18,082 nucleotides of DNA from Chromera velia (lineage: Eukaryota; Sar; Chromeraceae), in the NCBI GenBank assembly GCA_018398765.1, contig JAHBMJ010002544.1, positions 1 to 18,082 on the forward strand, written 5' to 3'. Under the pieces are notes generated by a model. That model ran no database searches. It was not told the DNA's origin and saw nothing but the letters and a program-made list of their open reading frames with translations. The position numbers and the translations under genes were made by a program. Positions within the stretch are counted from its first letter, which is position 1, and every line of letters begins with the position of its first letter. Shown piece after piece: positions 1 to 8,496 of the stretch.

Positions 1-147
1 GTGTGTGTGCGCCCGTGCATGTGCATTTGACGCGTGTGCGCCCAGCCCATTTCTGTGCGTATGTCTGTGCTTCTGTTACTCTGTTTTGTTTCATCGTTGT
101 ACGGCGTTGCCCAGATGTCAGATGTGTGTGTGTGTGTGTGTGTGCGT
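1..147. repeat. TG-rich low-complexity DNA with a (TG)11 microsatellite
   Basis: The first 150 bases are biased to T and G, with scattered GTGTGC words. A pure TG run occupies 123-144 (11 units) and is followed by CGTG. The run keeps two reading frames open as alternating Val-Cys, which makes the small ORFs here look longer than they probably are. Confidence 0.85.
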
Positions 148-315
148 GCCCCGTGGTTCATTCAATTTGCCAGGTGTCAGCTTGAAGTCTTAGAGAAGCT
201 CGGTACTCCTCTGGCATACAACGAAAGTTTGGGTCGTCGATGCATGGGATTCACATTATCGTTTCGGGCTGCAAGCAGGTCAGGTTTGTCAATGAATCAA
301 TGGACTATTGTTTAG
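61..315 (+). CDS. Doubtful small ORF with a signal-peptide-like start
   Basis: From the ATG at 61 the frame encodes 84 residues. It begins MSVLLLLCFVSSLYGVAQ, which looks like a cleavable signal peptide (short n-region, Leu/Val core, small residues before a possible cut near residue 17). The next stretch is a Val-Cys run translated from the TG microsatellite, followed by about 50 unremarkable residues and a TAG stop at 313-315. I recognise no domain. The region is low complexity and no splice sites or neighbouring exons support a gene. It could be the edge of a real secreted-protein exon that starts before the window, but chance is more likely. Confidence 0.15.
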   Translation: MSVLLLLCFVSSLYGVAQMSDVCVCVCVRAPWFIQFARCQLEVLEKLGTPLAYNESLGRRCMGFTLSFRAASRSGLSMNQWTIV

Positions 316-638
316 CAACTCGCGTAAGCACCAAACTTTATCTCAAAGTCTTCCACCTCTGAAAACGCGTGTGATACTGTGCATATGAGTGATAGCATTG
401 CCGGCTCGTGGGATACGCTTCGCCCGTACTTACCCATACTAGTATTCATTGCATGGGCTGTGACACGGCAAAATGTGTGGTACTTCTATGGTGAGATATG
501 CAAATTAATGAAAAGACTGTGTGCACAGCAATGTTGGGAGTGAAAATGGGTGTCATTGGGTGAACAACATATCATGCCTAGCTTTCGTTCTTTGATCTTG
601 ATTGATTAATTAATTTTTTTGAAAAAATCTTTTCAAAA
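316..638. other. Intergenic, nothing recognised
   Basis: I see no convincing ORF, RNA or repeat here. The sequence becomes AT-rich towards its end, with T and A runs at 612-638 just before the small ORF at 639. Confidence 0.5.
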
Positions 639-884
639 ATGTCTGACATGATCAGTGATATCGATCTAAAAGAAAATAAGATAGGATTCAAAGTTGATTA
701 CCGGCGATTTTTAGGATTAGGATTTATATCTGGAGGATTGGCCTCCCGTCTCAATGCCGAATGCCCGACGAAAGCGCTGAAGCGCATCAGACCTCTCTGG
801 CCAGCCCGCACAGGTCTGGCCTGTGCCAAGAACGGTTTACATGAGGTTCTTTCTGAGCTCAATCGATCAATTGCGCAGACATAA
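639..884 (+). CDS. Doubtful 81-residue ORF
   Basis: An ATG at 639 opens an 81-residue frame. The first half is acidic-then-basic and hydrophilic; the second half is Arg/Ala/Leu rich. I recognise no family. The opposite strand is also open across much of this stretch (698-946), so the openness may only reflect composition. A perfect stem-loop lies inside it at 808-826 (7-bp stem GCACAGG/CCTGTGC, 5-nt loop), which is more typical of non-coding or repeat DNA. A chance ORF is the more likely reading. Confidence 0.12.
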   Translation: MSDMISDIDLKENKIGFKVDYRRFLGLGFISGGLASRLNAECPTKALKRIRPLWPARTGLACAKNGLHEVLSELNRSIAQT

Positions 885-1138
885 TATCTGACACATTCGC
901 GAGAGCAATTCAAAAGCTGGAAATCAAGTGATTTGATGGGGAACAATCACACCGGACATTGATCCAGGGTAAAGTGAATGACAATCTTTTTCCTTTGTAA
1001 GTTCTGAAATAAGGAGAGAGAGGTTGAGAGAAGAAAGACTTACATATGAAATGTTTTTTACATATCAGTTTTTATATTATTTCATAGTTTACTGGCATTG
1101 CATGTCTTAAAAAAAAAATATTTAGCTGGCCAGTTTGT
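885..1138. other. AT-rich spacer before the MITE
   Basis: No gene or RNA seen. The segment contains an A run at 1110-1119 and leads directly into the left target-duplication of the MITE that follows. Confidence 0.5.
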
Positions 1139-1148
1139 GGGAAATAAT

Positions 1149-1370
1149 ACCTCCTTGACACTACAAGCCACTTGAAACAGAAATCTTCAAATTCATCCGC
1201 CCATGCGACTTTGTCTTTCAAGAATTAATCCACGCTTGTGGCGTGAACTTTCAAAATACTGTCTGCGCCTGCGGTGCAGAGTTTCAAAATATAGCCCGCG
1301 CCTGCGGCGCGGATAAAAGCCATCCGCGAAAGCGACTTCAAATTCAAGTGGCTTGTAGTGTCAGGGAGGT
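1149..1370. mobile_element. 222-bp MITE, MULE-like, with intact TIRs and 10-bp target duplication
   Basis: The left end (1149-1176) and the reverse complement of the right end (1343-1370) match at 27 of 28 positions; both start ACCTCC and continue through TGACACTACAAGCCACTTGA. The element is bracketed by an exact direct repeat GGGAAATAAT at 1139-1148 and 1371-1380, read as the target-site duplication. Target duplications of 9-11 bp are typical of Mutator-like elements, so that superfamily is the best inference; the TIR is short for it. No transposase is encoded. The interior has three stem-loops at 1231-1245, 1263-1279 and 1296-1312, each followed by related A/T-rich sequence (TTTCAAAATA after the first two), giving a 33-bp tandem period. 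The third stem-loop is a perfect 7-bp stem with loop TGC. The near-identical arms suggest a recent insertion. Confidence 0.88.
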
Positions 1371-1429
1371 GGGAAATAATTTAAGTAGAAAATGCATGCA
1401 TGCCCCGGTATGCTCTGATATGCAAATTC

Positions 1430-1446
1430 ATTGATTGATTGATTGG
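1430..1446. repeat. (GATT)n microsatellite
   Basis: About four GATT units follow ATGCAAATTCATT. The same unit recurs as a longer array at 16113-16164. Confidence 0.8.
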
Positions 1447-1508
1447 TTTATTTTGCAATAGATACAATCAACATATATCCTGGTGATATTTAGCGATACT
1501 AGAGTATA

Positions 1509-1532
1509 CCATCTGACCATCTGACCATCTGA
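1509..1532. repeat. 8-bp tandem repeat, three copies
   Basis: CCATCTGA is repeated three times without change at 1509-1516, 1517-1524 and 1525-1532. Confidence 0.85.
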
Positions 1533-1661
1533 CCTGAAACATTGCATTCTTCTGTAGACGAGAACTCTTGTCATACTTCATACGCATTCTGGCCCCACCT
1601 ATTGGTTGAGTTCTGTTGCTTACAACTTCAACTATCTTTCAGACCTCCGTCTCCTCTAACA

Positions 1662-2640
1662 ATGGCAGTTACTGTAAACTTGTCCAATGGGTTGCCTGAC
1701 CGTATGTGAGCTGACATAAAGTCTCTGTTTATCGAAGTTTGCGACGAGCGCCTCGGCCCTCTTGAAAGGAGGGCGTCTGAAGTCGAAAAAAAGACAGAGA
1801 CGGCGATTGCTCAACTGTTTTCTCAGAAAGATGAGAACGTCTCTCTTCAAAAAGATCCTAGAAAAAATCTTGATTCTTTGAAGTCCTCTTTCAATCGTTT
1901 GGTGGAGAGACAAAGGAGGAATGAAAACGTATGCAAGAGGGTCCTCCTGGGCTTTAACCCAAACCATGGTTGCGAACCGGCCTCGCGTCGTACTCATGAC
2001 CAGGTTCTTTTCACTGACCGCTGCTCAGAGTCTCTGTTCTGGCAGGTGATGACAAAGATCGGCAACGCCATGATGGGAAAGTTTGCATCTTTTGACCCCT
2101 TTTTTGACATTTGCTCTTTTCGCTCCTTTCCCGGTAGCTGCAAGATCGGTTTCATCGATAGAAGACGTACAGAGAACTTTTCTTTCATTTTCCAGCCGAA
2201 CGGGTTCTACTTCGACTTGGCGGATGACAACTTTTCAGTTTCCTTCACCATCAGAAGGGCCAAAACTCGCGCTCAGCTGACGGAAGCCAGAGAACATCGC
2301 CTTCAGACGATCGCACAGCCTCCCTTTCAACGGTTACCCCTTAACTAAGCTGCTGCAGGTCTACCCGCTCAGTCTCCTGCTCCTCCCTCACGGGGTCCCG
2401 CTCCTCTTGGAGCGTCTTCATCGCTCCTTGCACCAAAATCTGACTGGCAGTGCATCACGCCACCTTCAAAGAGCAGCAGCACCGTTACGGTAAACCCGCC
2501 TCCGGCCCCCAAGGCCACCAAACCCACAGCAGTCCAACCGAGGGATAGGGACCAACCCAGTCCTCCAATCCCTCACTCCACGGCAGCCGCTGAATCTTCG
2601 AAATCACTAGTTCCAGCGGCTAGGCTTATGCTTTCTTAAA
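1662..2640 (+). pseudogene. Broken ORF resembling a LINE ORF1 (nucleic-acid-binding) protein
   Basis: An ATG at 1662 in context AACAATGGCA starts a frame that stays open to TAA at 2638-2640, apart from two in-frame stops: TGA at 1707-1709 and TAA at 2346-2348. Roughly 320 codons are otherwise open. The conceptual product starts with about 15 residues, then a charged heptad-like region rich in Glu/Lys/Leu (about codons 17-85) that should form a coiled coil, then a segment with an RRNENVCKRVLLGF patch and a basic part near codons 155-225. The C-terminal third is low complexity, rich in Pro, Ser and Ala. Coiled coil plus RRM-like segment plus basic region is the layout of L1-type ORF1 proteins, which coat LINE RNA; that assignment is inference from layout only. 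An A-rich stretch at 2736-2760 downstream could be the remains of a poly(A) tail. Alternatives are a decayed host gene or a true gene with unseen introns. Confidence 0.45.
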
Positions 2641-2666
2641 TAGACTTTTGCCCTCAAGTCGGACCT
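2613..2666 (+). repeat. 54-bp dispersed repeat, copy 1 (end of the ORF1-like pseudogene)
   Basis: This segment spans the last codons and stop of the ORF1-like frame and the following 26 bases. Its reverse complement recurs at 8497-8554 with a few substitutions and a 4-base indel. Shared core words include TAAATAGACTTTTGCC and CAAGTCGGACCT. Confidence 0.8.
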
Positions 2667-3035
2667 GAAATATTATATCATGTTTTACGCTATATTTATG
2701 CTGTATACATCATCTCCTCTCTCCACTTAATCAGCCAAACAAACAAAAAAAAAACATAAAGTACGTGCTCCGAGTTTCATGGATAATACTTTAAATCCAA
2801 TTTTTTTTTATTTATGAAGTGTCATTGACAGGTTAATATGACTTAATTAATAATATAGTAATTAAGTTTTTTAAATTTATTATAACCAAACTGTTATGCT
2901 ATGCATAATTAGTAAACACTTATTTTATGTAACTTTAAGTTTCTTATGTGTCTCTACAATAACAAACATCTTTTTTAGCTTAGAATGCTTGCTGCTAGCT
3001 AGATAAGAGAGGAAACAACATACATAGCCCATCAG
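2667..3035. other. AT-rich spacer with an A-rich stretch
   Basis: No gene seen. It holds the A-rich run at 2736-2760 and long A/T words around 2800-2900. A minus-strand ORF overlaps its right side but shows no protein-like features. Confidence 0.5.
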
Positions 3036-3304
3036 GTTGCTTACTAGGGGGGCACACTTGGTCTTATATGTAAATTCTACCCCAATTTCGGTCATTTTGA
3101 ATAGGAACCTAAATGATTGATACATACAAACGGCTGAAACTACTAAATAAAGCACATCATGCTGAATCATGTTGGGCGGTTTATATCTGTGCAATCATGA
3201 TTTTGGGCTACATTGTGGTGTGACAGTCTCAAACTTGAATGATGTCATGTCGCCAGGTTTTGTTGGGCGTTGGGCTGTGTTAGGCCTGTTAGGTGGTGCC
3301 CAAC

Positions 3305-3892
3305 CTAGGGTCTGGCACTTATATTGGGTTACAAGTTTCAACACCCCCTATACATAAGGGTATCCCCCCCTGTAATGTTACCCTTACTTCAAAAGTGGTC
3401 CTAATCGATCAATCTCATCAGGTTACATCTAAAAATATTGAAAGCATCTTCTATTGATTGAGGTTATATGAGAAACTGTCAGTGACAAAAAATGATGTGT
3501 CCCTTTCACTTTATAGCCAAACCCCTTGTAACCTTGTAACCTATAACCTAAAATGACCCTCTTCAAAAGTGATGTAACCTTTGTCTACATGCATTTTAAA
3601 GTGTTTTTGAAGTGATTTGAAGAGTTTTTGAAAGTTGACTTTTTGGTTGGTTACGGACCTCAAGACCGCCTGTAACCTTGTAACCTATAACCTTGCAAGG
3701 GGACATATATAATAAGAGGTGTAACCTCATGTAACCACATAAGCTATACAGTAAAAGTGATTGATTTCAAAGTAACTCAATATGCCGGACCTCTAGCTTG
3801 TGTGAAAAGCTCGTCCAAATGTTTTTTGGTTCATTTTTTATGTCATTTTTGCACTTGTAACCCTATATGAGCCCAAGAGTGCCCCCCCCTAG
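3305..3892. mobile_element. Inner 588-bp hAT-like MITE, nested in the left arm of the outer element
   Basis: The left end starts CTAGGGTCTGGCACT and the right end, reverse-complemented, starts CTAGGGGGGGGCACT (12 of 15 identical, no gap). Both then reach GGGTTACAAG, with an 8-base length difference between the ends. An exact TGCCCAAC lies at 3297-3304 and 3893-3900, the expected 8-bp hAT target duplication, and this word is part of the outer element's own repeated motif. GTAACC/GGTTAC words occur about ten times in both orientations, and a 23-base direct repeat occurs at 3527-3549 and 3671-3693. No coding capacity is seen. Its TIR also resembles the outer element's left end, so both belong to one family. 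Confidence 0.75.
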
Positions 3893-4303
3893 TGCCCAAC
3901 AGTACAAATGGCCCAACAGTAGCCTAATATCACTTTAAAGTGCACAACAGACATTGTAGAGCTTTTTAGACCAACTAAAAAACACGCAATCAAGACAACT
4001 AAAATTAAAGCTAAATATTGTTTTAATATGAGCTTTATACTCTTTATAGAATGTATAAAATCGTTGTTTGAAAGTGAGGGGCGGTGTTAAGACCTTTAAT
4101 CTCTAAAAAATGTGGCTCATTTTCAAACAACCATTTTTTATGTTTCATAAACAGTATAAAGCTCATATTGAAGCAACATTGAGCTCTAATTTTGTTCTTT
4201 TTGATTATGTGCTTTTTAGTTGGTCTAAAAGGCTCTACAATATCTGTTGTGTAGTACTTTAAAGTGATGTTGGGCTGCTGTTGGGCCATTTGTACTGTTG
4301 GGC
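3893..4303. repeat. Long inverted repeat (two arms of about 187 bp, 37-bp spacer)
   Basis: The left arm 3893-4078 pairs with the right arm 4116-4303 over nearly the whole length with scattered mismatches and short gaps. Shared words include TGCCCAACAGTACAAATGG at the outer ends and AATATGAGCTTTATACT inside. The spacer is 4079-4115. This is the core of the outer hAT-like element and could fold into a cruciform or a long RNA hairpin. Confidence 0.9.
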
Positions 4304-4548
4304 ACCGCCCAACAGGCCGAACACAGCCCAACAGACCCTAAGCCCAACAGAACCTGGCGACAGAGCTGGGGAAGATAAAAACATAGCCCAACATTTGAAA
4401 GACAAAGTTTTAACTAGCCCAACATGATGCTCCAAAATCTGCTTCATATGCTAGTTTTAATGGTTTTTTCATATTCTATCTATAACATTTTAAGAGACAT
4501 AGCTAAAGCAGGGGGGGCATCTGGAGTGCGGCCCCTGAGGGTTGCTTA

Positions 4549-5834
4549 GCAGTCTAAGAAAACCTGTAAAGGGAAAACTGGTTGCCTCTCCAATACTTCA
4601 GAACATTGCTCCTCGTGGCAAAGCTAGGGCATTCTCGATCCAGTTTCTAACTCTTCTAGCTGAAGTCATAAATCTGGCCCCCAGACTTGAGGTCCTCAAA
4701 GTGAGACCGACCGTCCATATGCCTGCATACATAAGCACTCATAGGCAGATCCGCTAACCTGATACACCCTGAAGCCTTTTGACCATTCAGATCCATCCTG
4801 CCCTACCCGTTTAAGACCAGAAAGCTTAGTTCTAAAAGCTCTTTTACTAGTTCTGTATCTGTAGCCTGACTTAGCCTGACTTCTAAGATCTAATCTGCAT
4901 CACGCCCCTACTCCTTTTCCAGCAGCCTTCATGAGGGTCTCGATCAATCCAGCACTCCTGCCACTGACGTTCCGTCAAACAGATATGGACAGATAGATGA
5001 TACTCACTTGCATGGACCCGGTTGACCCAAATCCATCAGCTGGAAGTCTAGCCTTGCGACTGATATCGATCGATAGAAAGGTCCTGATACATACATTCAC
5101 CTCCAAACCAGACTGAAACCTGTTATGCAACTGACTGTGTTGCTCTCCCACAGTTGATTCTGTCATCCAAAGAGCATCGTCATGTCTGGTTTGAAAGGCC
5201 TTGCAACTGTCAACATAAAGAGAATTCGGTATGCAGGAGCCTCCATGCAGCAAATTTGGGGGATAGCATGGGACAGCTAGCTAGGCTACCTCAGGGCTAC
5301 CTCAGGCATGACTGCTGAACAAAAGAACGGGCCCCCCAAATGCAACCAACTGAAAAGATGGCACAGATCCAAAGAAACAAAAAAAAACTCAATTTATGGG
5401 TATTCAAACAAGCCCATTTTTGATGCTGGAGGTGGCTTGTACGTCAAAAAAAGAGGAAGCAGACTCTTTGGCGGATGCTCCCGACTGTGGTTGAAAACTT
5501 CAGTGAAAAGCCGATTTTGAGCTCCAAGTAAAGCGGAATAGCCGAATAGTTGAGGCTGGTCCCGGTCCTGTGGGCCGGGCGTACTGTACTTACTATCCTG
5601 GCCCATATCTACGCGCATCCCTAACCGGCTCTATCCATGCTGTACGCAGCAAAAAAAGGGCCGCTTTAATTATGTAAATTTATGCATGAACCTTCAGTCT
5701 TTCAACCATCTTTCAACCTGCTCTCCATCTGTATGCCTTCCAGAACGGTCTAATAGCATATTGCTGGTCCTTTTTCGACTTCACTGTGCTTATCACTCGA
5801 CTAGCAGTGTTTTCAGAAACTCTTCTCTTACTGC
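4549..5834. other. Spacer without a recognised gene
   Basis: Several short ORFs exist here (for example 5308-5520 plus and 5394-5618 minus, which overlap) but none has a recognisable domain, good context or conserved-looking composition. Small tandem duplications are visible: TAGCCTGACT twice at 4862-4881, and GGCTACCTCA twice near 5283-5306. Confidence 0.5.
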
Positions 5835-5898
5835 TTGAAGTGTTTCCTTCAGTTTCCACAGCTGTGCAACGCTGTACAACTCCATTCCTGGGGTAGGC

Positions 5899-5937
5899 AG
5901 ATTATTGCCAGGATTGGTCCAATCTCGGTAATAATCT
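5899..5937. repeat. 39-bp palindrome, copy 1
   Basis: The stem is AGATTATTGCC against GGTAATAATCT, with an inner inverted pair GATTGG/CCAATC around the centre, so nearly the full 39 bp is self-complementary. Confidence 0.85.
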
Positions 5938-6073
5938 TGAAGTTTGCGGAAACTGAAGAAACAGCTAGAGGGCCTTGCATATGGACTACTGGGGGTGCCA
6001 GAAGCTCTTCGATTGCCGCTGGAAGTGTTTCTTTCGGTTTCTGCCGCTGTGCTACTTCATCCTTGGCGTTGGG

Positions 6074-6112
6074 AGATTATTGCCAGGATTGGTCCGATCT
6101 CGGCAATAATCT
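6074..6112. repeat. 39-bp palindrome, copy 2
   Basis: It has a perfect 11-bp stem, AGATTATTGCC against GGCAATAATCT, and a central segment containing GGTCCGATCT. It differs from copy 1 at only two positions. Confidence 0.88.
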
Positions 6113-6256
6113 TAAGGTTTGCGGAAACTGAAGGAACAGCTGCAGGGCCTTGCACATAGACTGCTGGGGGTGCCAGAAGCTCTTTGTTCGCCGCTTGTAG
6201 TGTTTTCTTCAGTTTCCGCACCCAAGGGACAATACTTGAGGTTTGTCTGGTCGCTT

Positions 6257-6295
6257 GACTTATTGTCAGACTTTGTCCGATCTGTGACAATAATT
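6257..6295. repeat. 39-bp palindrome, copy 3
   Basis: The stem is TTATTGTCA against TGACAATAA; the centre keeps TTTGTCCGATCT. Length is again 39 bp although flanking sequence has diverged. Confidence 0.78.
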
Positions 6296-6402
6296 TTTGG
6301 GGGGGTCCGGCTCCTCTGTGTTTTCGCTGTTCTTCTCTGCTTGTTTGAGTGTTTTGCAGCCAGTTTTCTATGGCGGGGGTAGCGGGTCAACAATGACGTC
6401 CT

Positions 6403-6441
6403 GAATTATTGTCAAAGTTTGGCCGATCTTTAACAATAATT
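6403..6441. repeat. 39-bp palindrome, copy 4
   Basis: The stem is AATTATTGT against ACAATAATT; the centre keeps TTTGGCCGATCT. The flanks share little with units 1 and 2. Confidence 0.75.
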
Positions 6442-6711
6442 TGGCTGCACAAACAGCAAAGGAATATTGTCCGGCACCAGAAGTGTGGCCGCTCTGGATC
6501 ATTTCTGACTGGAAACGTCCTCGGCAAGACGTAAAAAGGCCAGGTAAGCCAAGGAGGCAGAAGAAGGATGGACCGGGGGAATTGGTATGTTGGTATGGAC
6601 TTTTGCCAATTCTGTGTTTATCGTGTACACTGCTTCATTACCTGCAGGCCGGGAGGGTCTCTGTTTCGTCATCCGTGAGCTTGCTGCCGTGTGGCTCCTG
6701 GGGAGTCTCCT
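6442..6711 (+). other. Possible exon/intron stretch, unproven
   Basis: A donor-like CAG|GTAAG occurs at 6541-6548 and an acceptor-like TTCATTACCTGCAG ends at 6647, giving a possible 104-nt intron at 6544-6647. Joining them keeps one frame open from the TTG at 6441 into the pyrimidine tract. I recognise no protein in the joined frame, and no further exon is visible beyond the tract, so this may be chance. Confidence 0.15.
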
Positions 6712-7640
6712 TCGCTTTCTTCCTTCCTTTCTTCCTACCTTCCTCCGGACCTTCCTCTCTCTCTTCCTTCCACCAGCCTTCTACGCCCTCCAACCCTTCC
6801 AGCATTCCTGGATCACCCTTCCTCTCTCGCCCTATCCCTCCCTTGCTCCTTCCCTTCCTTCCTCGCTCCCTTGCGTTCTTTTCTTCTTCTTTCCTACCTT
6901 AATTCCTTCCTTCCTTCCTTCCTTTTTCCTTTCTTCCTTCTGTCCTTCCTTCCTCCCACCCTTCCTTCTGTCTGCCCTTCCACCCTTTTTCCGCCTTCTT
7001 CCCTTCCTTCCTGCCACCCTTCCTTCTTTTCTTCCTCTTTCCCTCCTTCAGCTTCCTTTATTCCTTTTTTCATTCCTTCCTTCCTTCCTTACTCTCTTGC
7101 TCAGTTTTACTGCCTTTTTACCTCTCTCTCTGCCTTACTCCCTGCCTGTCTGTCTCCCTGGATCACTCCTTTTTTTACCCTTCCTTCGTACCCTTCTTTT
7201 GATCCGACTCTCCACCTTTTTCCTTTCTCTCACTCTCTGATCGTTTCCCTCTTTGTTCTTAAAGAAACCATTTCCCCCTTTTCAGCCATTTCTCCCTTTT
7301 CACTCTCCGGCCGTCTCCGTCTTTTTTCTTTCCTTTCTCTGTCTCGTCAGCTTTGTATGCTAAAGGTCCCTGCTTTGCCCCTTTTGTCTCTTTTCTGTTT
7401 CTATCTTTTTCTGTCTCAGGCTCTCCATATATGTTAGAAGGCCCCTTTCTTTTCCTTTTTATCTTGTTAATCTATCTTTCTTTCTTTCCATTCTTTCATT
7501 CATCTCCCCATCCAGTGGAACCCCCCCAACCTAACCCCCAACCCTTTCTTTGATTCGCTCCTTTCTTTGCTTGTACCCCGCTCTTTTTCTCTTCGTTATT
7601 CTCTTTTTTCCCCATTTTTTTCTTTGTTTTGTTTGCCGAT
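6712..7640. repeat. Pyrimidine-rich (CTTC/CCTT) tract of about 0.9 kb
   Basis: The plus strand is overwhelmingly C and T for about 930 bases, built from CTTC, CCTT and TTCC words with occasional purine interruptions. The long Ser/Leu/Pro/Phe ORFs on the plus strand, and the Arg/Lys/Gly/Glu ORF on the minus strand, are by-products of this composition. Strand asymmetry of this kind can form triplex (H-DNA) structures in vitro. Weak internal duplication is visible, for example two related passages around 7360-7400 and 7430-7465. Confidence 0.9.
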
Positions 7641-8496
7641 TTTTGTTTCTCTCCCGTCGCCATGCAGCCATGTTTGATTGCCCTTCTCGTTCTTTCTTAA
7701 TTTTTTTGCTACTTTAAGTTATCGGAGGAACAGCCTTAAGTAAGATCGAGATAACAACGGCGCCTGGGAATGCTTTCGATATGCTCACATATTTAAACAG
7801 CACATTGAAGTGATGTAGGAGCAACGTTGTAAGTCAATCTGTTAATTGGGCCTCTCTAATATGAGTCTCTTTGTATACTTCTAAATTAAGGTTGTCAAGA
7901 CACTTAGTAACTTTGTAATCTAGCTTATGATCCTTCATTTTGTTTTTACCATCGTTTATATCTACAGATAGGTCTACATCTAGGTTAACATATTGATTAA
8001 TATAATCGATTTACTGCATGATTGATTAAACCGTTCCAATATCTTCTTTTATGGTACTTCAAATTTTACATAATTTTTTATTCATAATTAAATTCATAAT
8101 TTTTTATCTAGTTTTTCATCTAGCTGTTCGTTGACTTAGACTCGACTGTTTGATCCAGAGTTATAAGCTAGTGCTAGACAGTATCAACAAGTTAACTAGC
8201 AAATTAAGTATATGAGATTATTTTTTTAAAAAATGAATGATTATTCCGATTTTTTAAATACGATTTTTAATAACAAAACATCTATATAATATTATCGTTG
8301 GGGAAGAAACATTTAAGACCTGGTTATGGTTGGTTCAAAAGTTATAATTAGAACTTGATTTCAATATATGAATTTACTATGCATACCTGGGTTCAAGCTG
8401 TATTACCTACAACTAGATTAAAATTTACTCCCAAAATGACTTGAATTAAGTGTTTTCTCTTCTATCAAAGAATTATATCTAGTATCATATATATCT
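7641..8496. other. AT-rich spacer, nothing recognised
   Basis: No ORF of note. Short A/T duplications occur near 8076-8130, such as ATTCATAATT repeated with small spacing. Confidence 0.55.

Larger units (their letters stand above)
3044..4540. mobile_element. Outer hAT-like foldback element, about 0.9 kb before the nested insertion
   Basis: The left end starts CTAGGGGGGCACACTTGG (3044). The right end, reverse-complemented, starts CCTCAGGGGCCGCACTCC (from 4540), an imperfect TIR with small indels. Both ends are flanked by GTTGCTTA (3036-3043 and 4541-4548), an exact 8-bp direct repeat read as the target-site duplication; 8 bp is the hallmark of hAT transposons. Most of the interior is a large inverted repeat, with left arm 3249-3304 plus 3893-4078 and right arm 4116-4361. 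TGTTGGGC and its complement GCCCAACA recur about a dozen times in both arms, like subterminal transposase-binding sites. No transposase is encoded; ORFs inside it are artefacts of the palindrome. Removing the inner element with one duplication copy leaves about 901 bp. Confidence 0.68.
5835..6441. repeat. Degenerate tandem array of about 180-bp units, each with a 39-bp palindrome
   Basis: Two clear units of about 180 bp run from about 5839 to about 6203, followed by two more diverged ones. Each unit carries a CTTCAGTTTCC-type word or its complement GGAAACTGAAG and a 39-bp near-palindrome. Units 1 and 2 also share TGGGGGTGCCAGAAGCTCTT. The palindromes are at 5899-5937, 6074-6112, 6257-6295 and 6403-6441, spaced 175, 183 and 146 bp. 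Small ORFs overlapping the array on both strands simply follow the repeat. Confidence 0.85.

Noticed and set aside
1662-2640. A changed genetic code as an explanation for in-frame TGA and TAA
   Set aside because: The membrane-protein frame ends normally at TGA, and the two stops in the ORF1-like frame are different codons, which fits ordinary decay of a retroelement better.
4044-4447. Two minus-strand ORFs inside the long inverted repeat
   Set aside because: They lie within a palindromic non-autonomous transposon, overlap each other, and show no transposase or other domain.
5308-5618. Opposed ORFs of 70 and 74 codons
   Set aside because: Each overlaps the other on the opposite strand, and neither has a recognisable motif, splice context or repeat support.
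5835-6441. CRISPR array
   Set aside because: The repeated 39-bp motifs are 146-183 bp apart, palindromic and diverged, and the sequence between them is itself repeated rather than unique spacers.
6441-7553. Long plus-strand ORFs of 153, 217 and 248 codons rich in Ser, Leu, Pro and Phe
   Set aside because: They come from the pyrimidine tract, where all plus frames lack purine-containing stop codons; several overlap in different frames.
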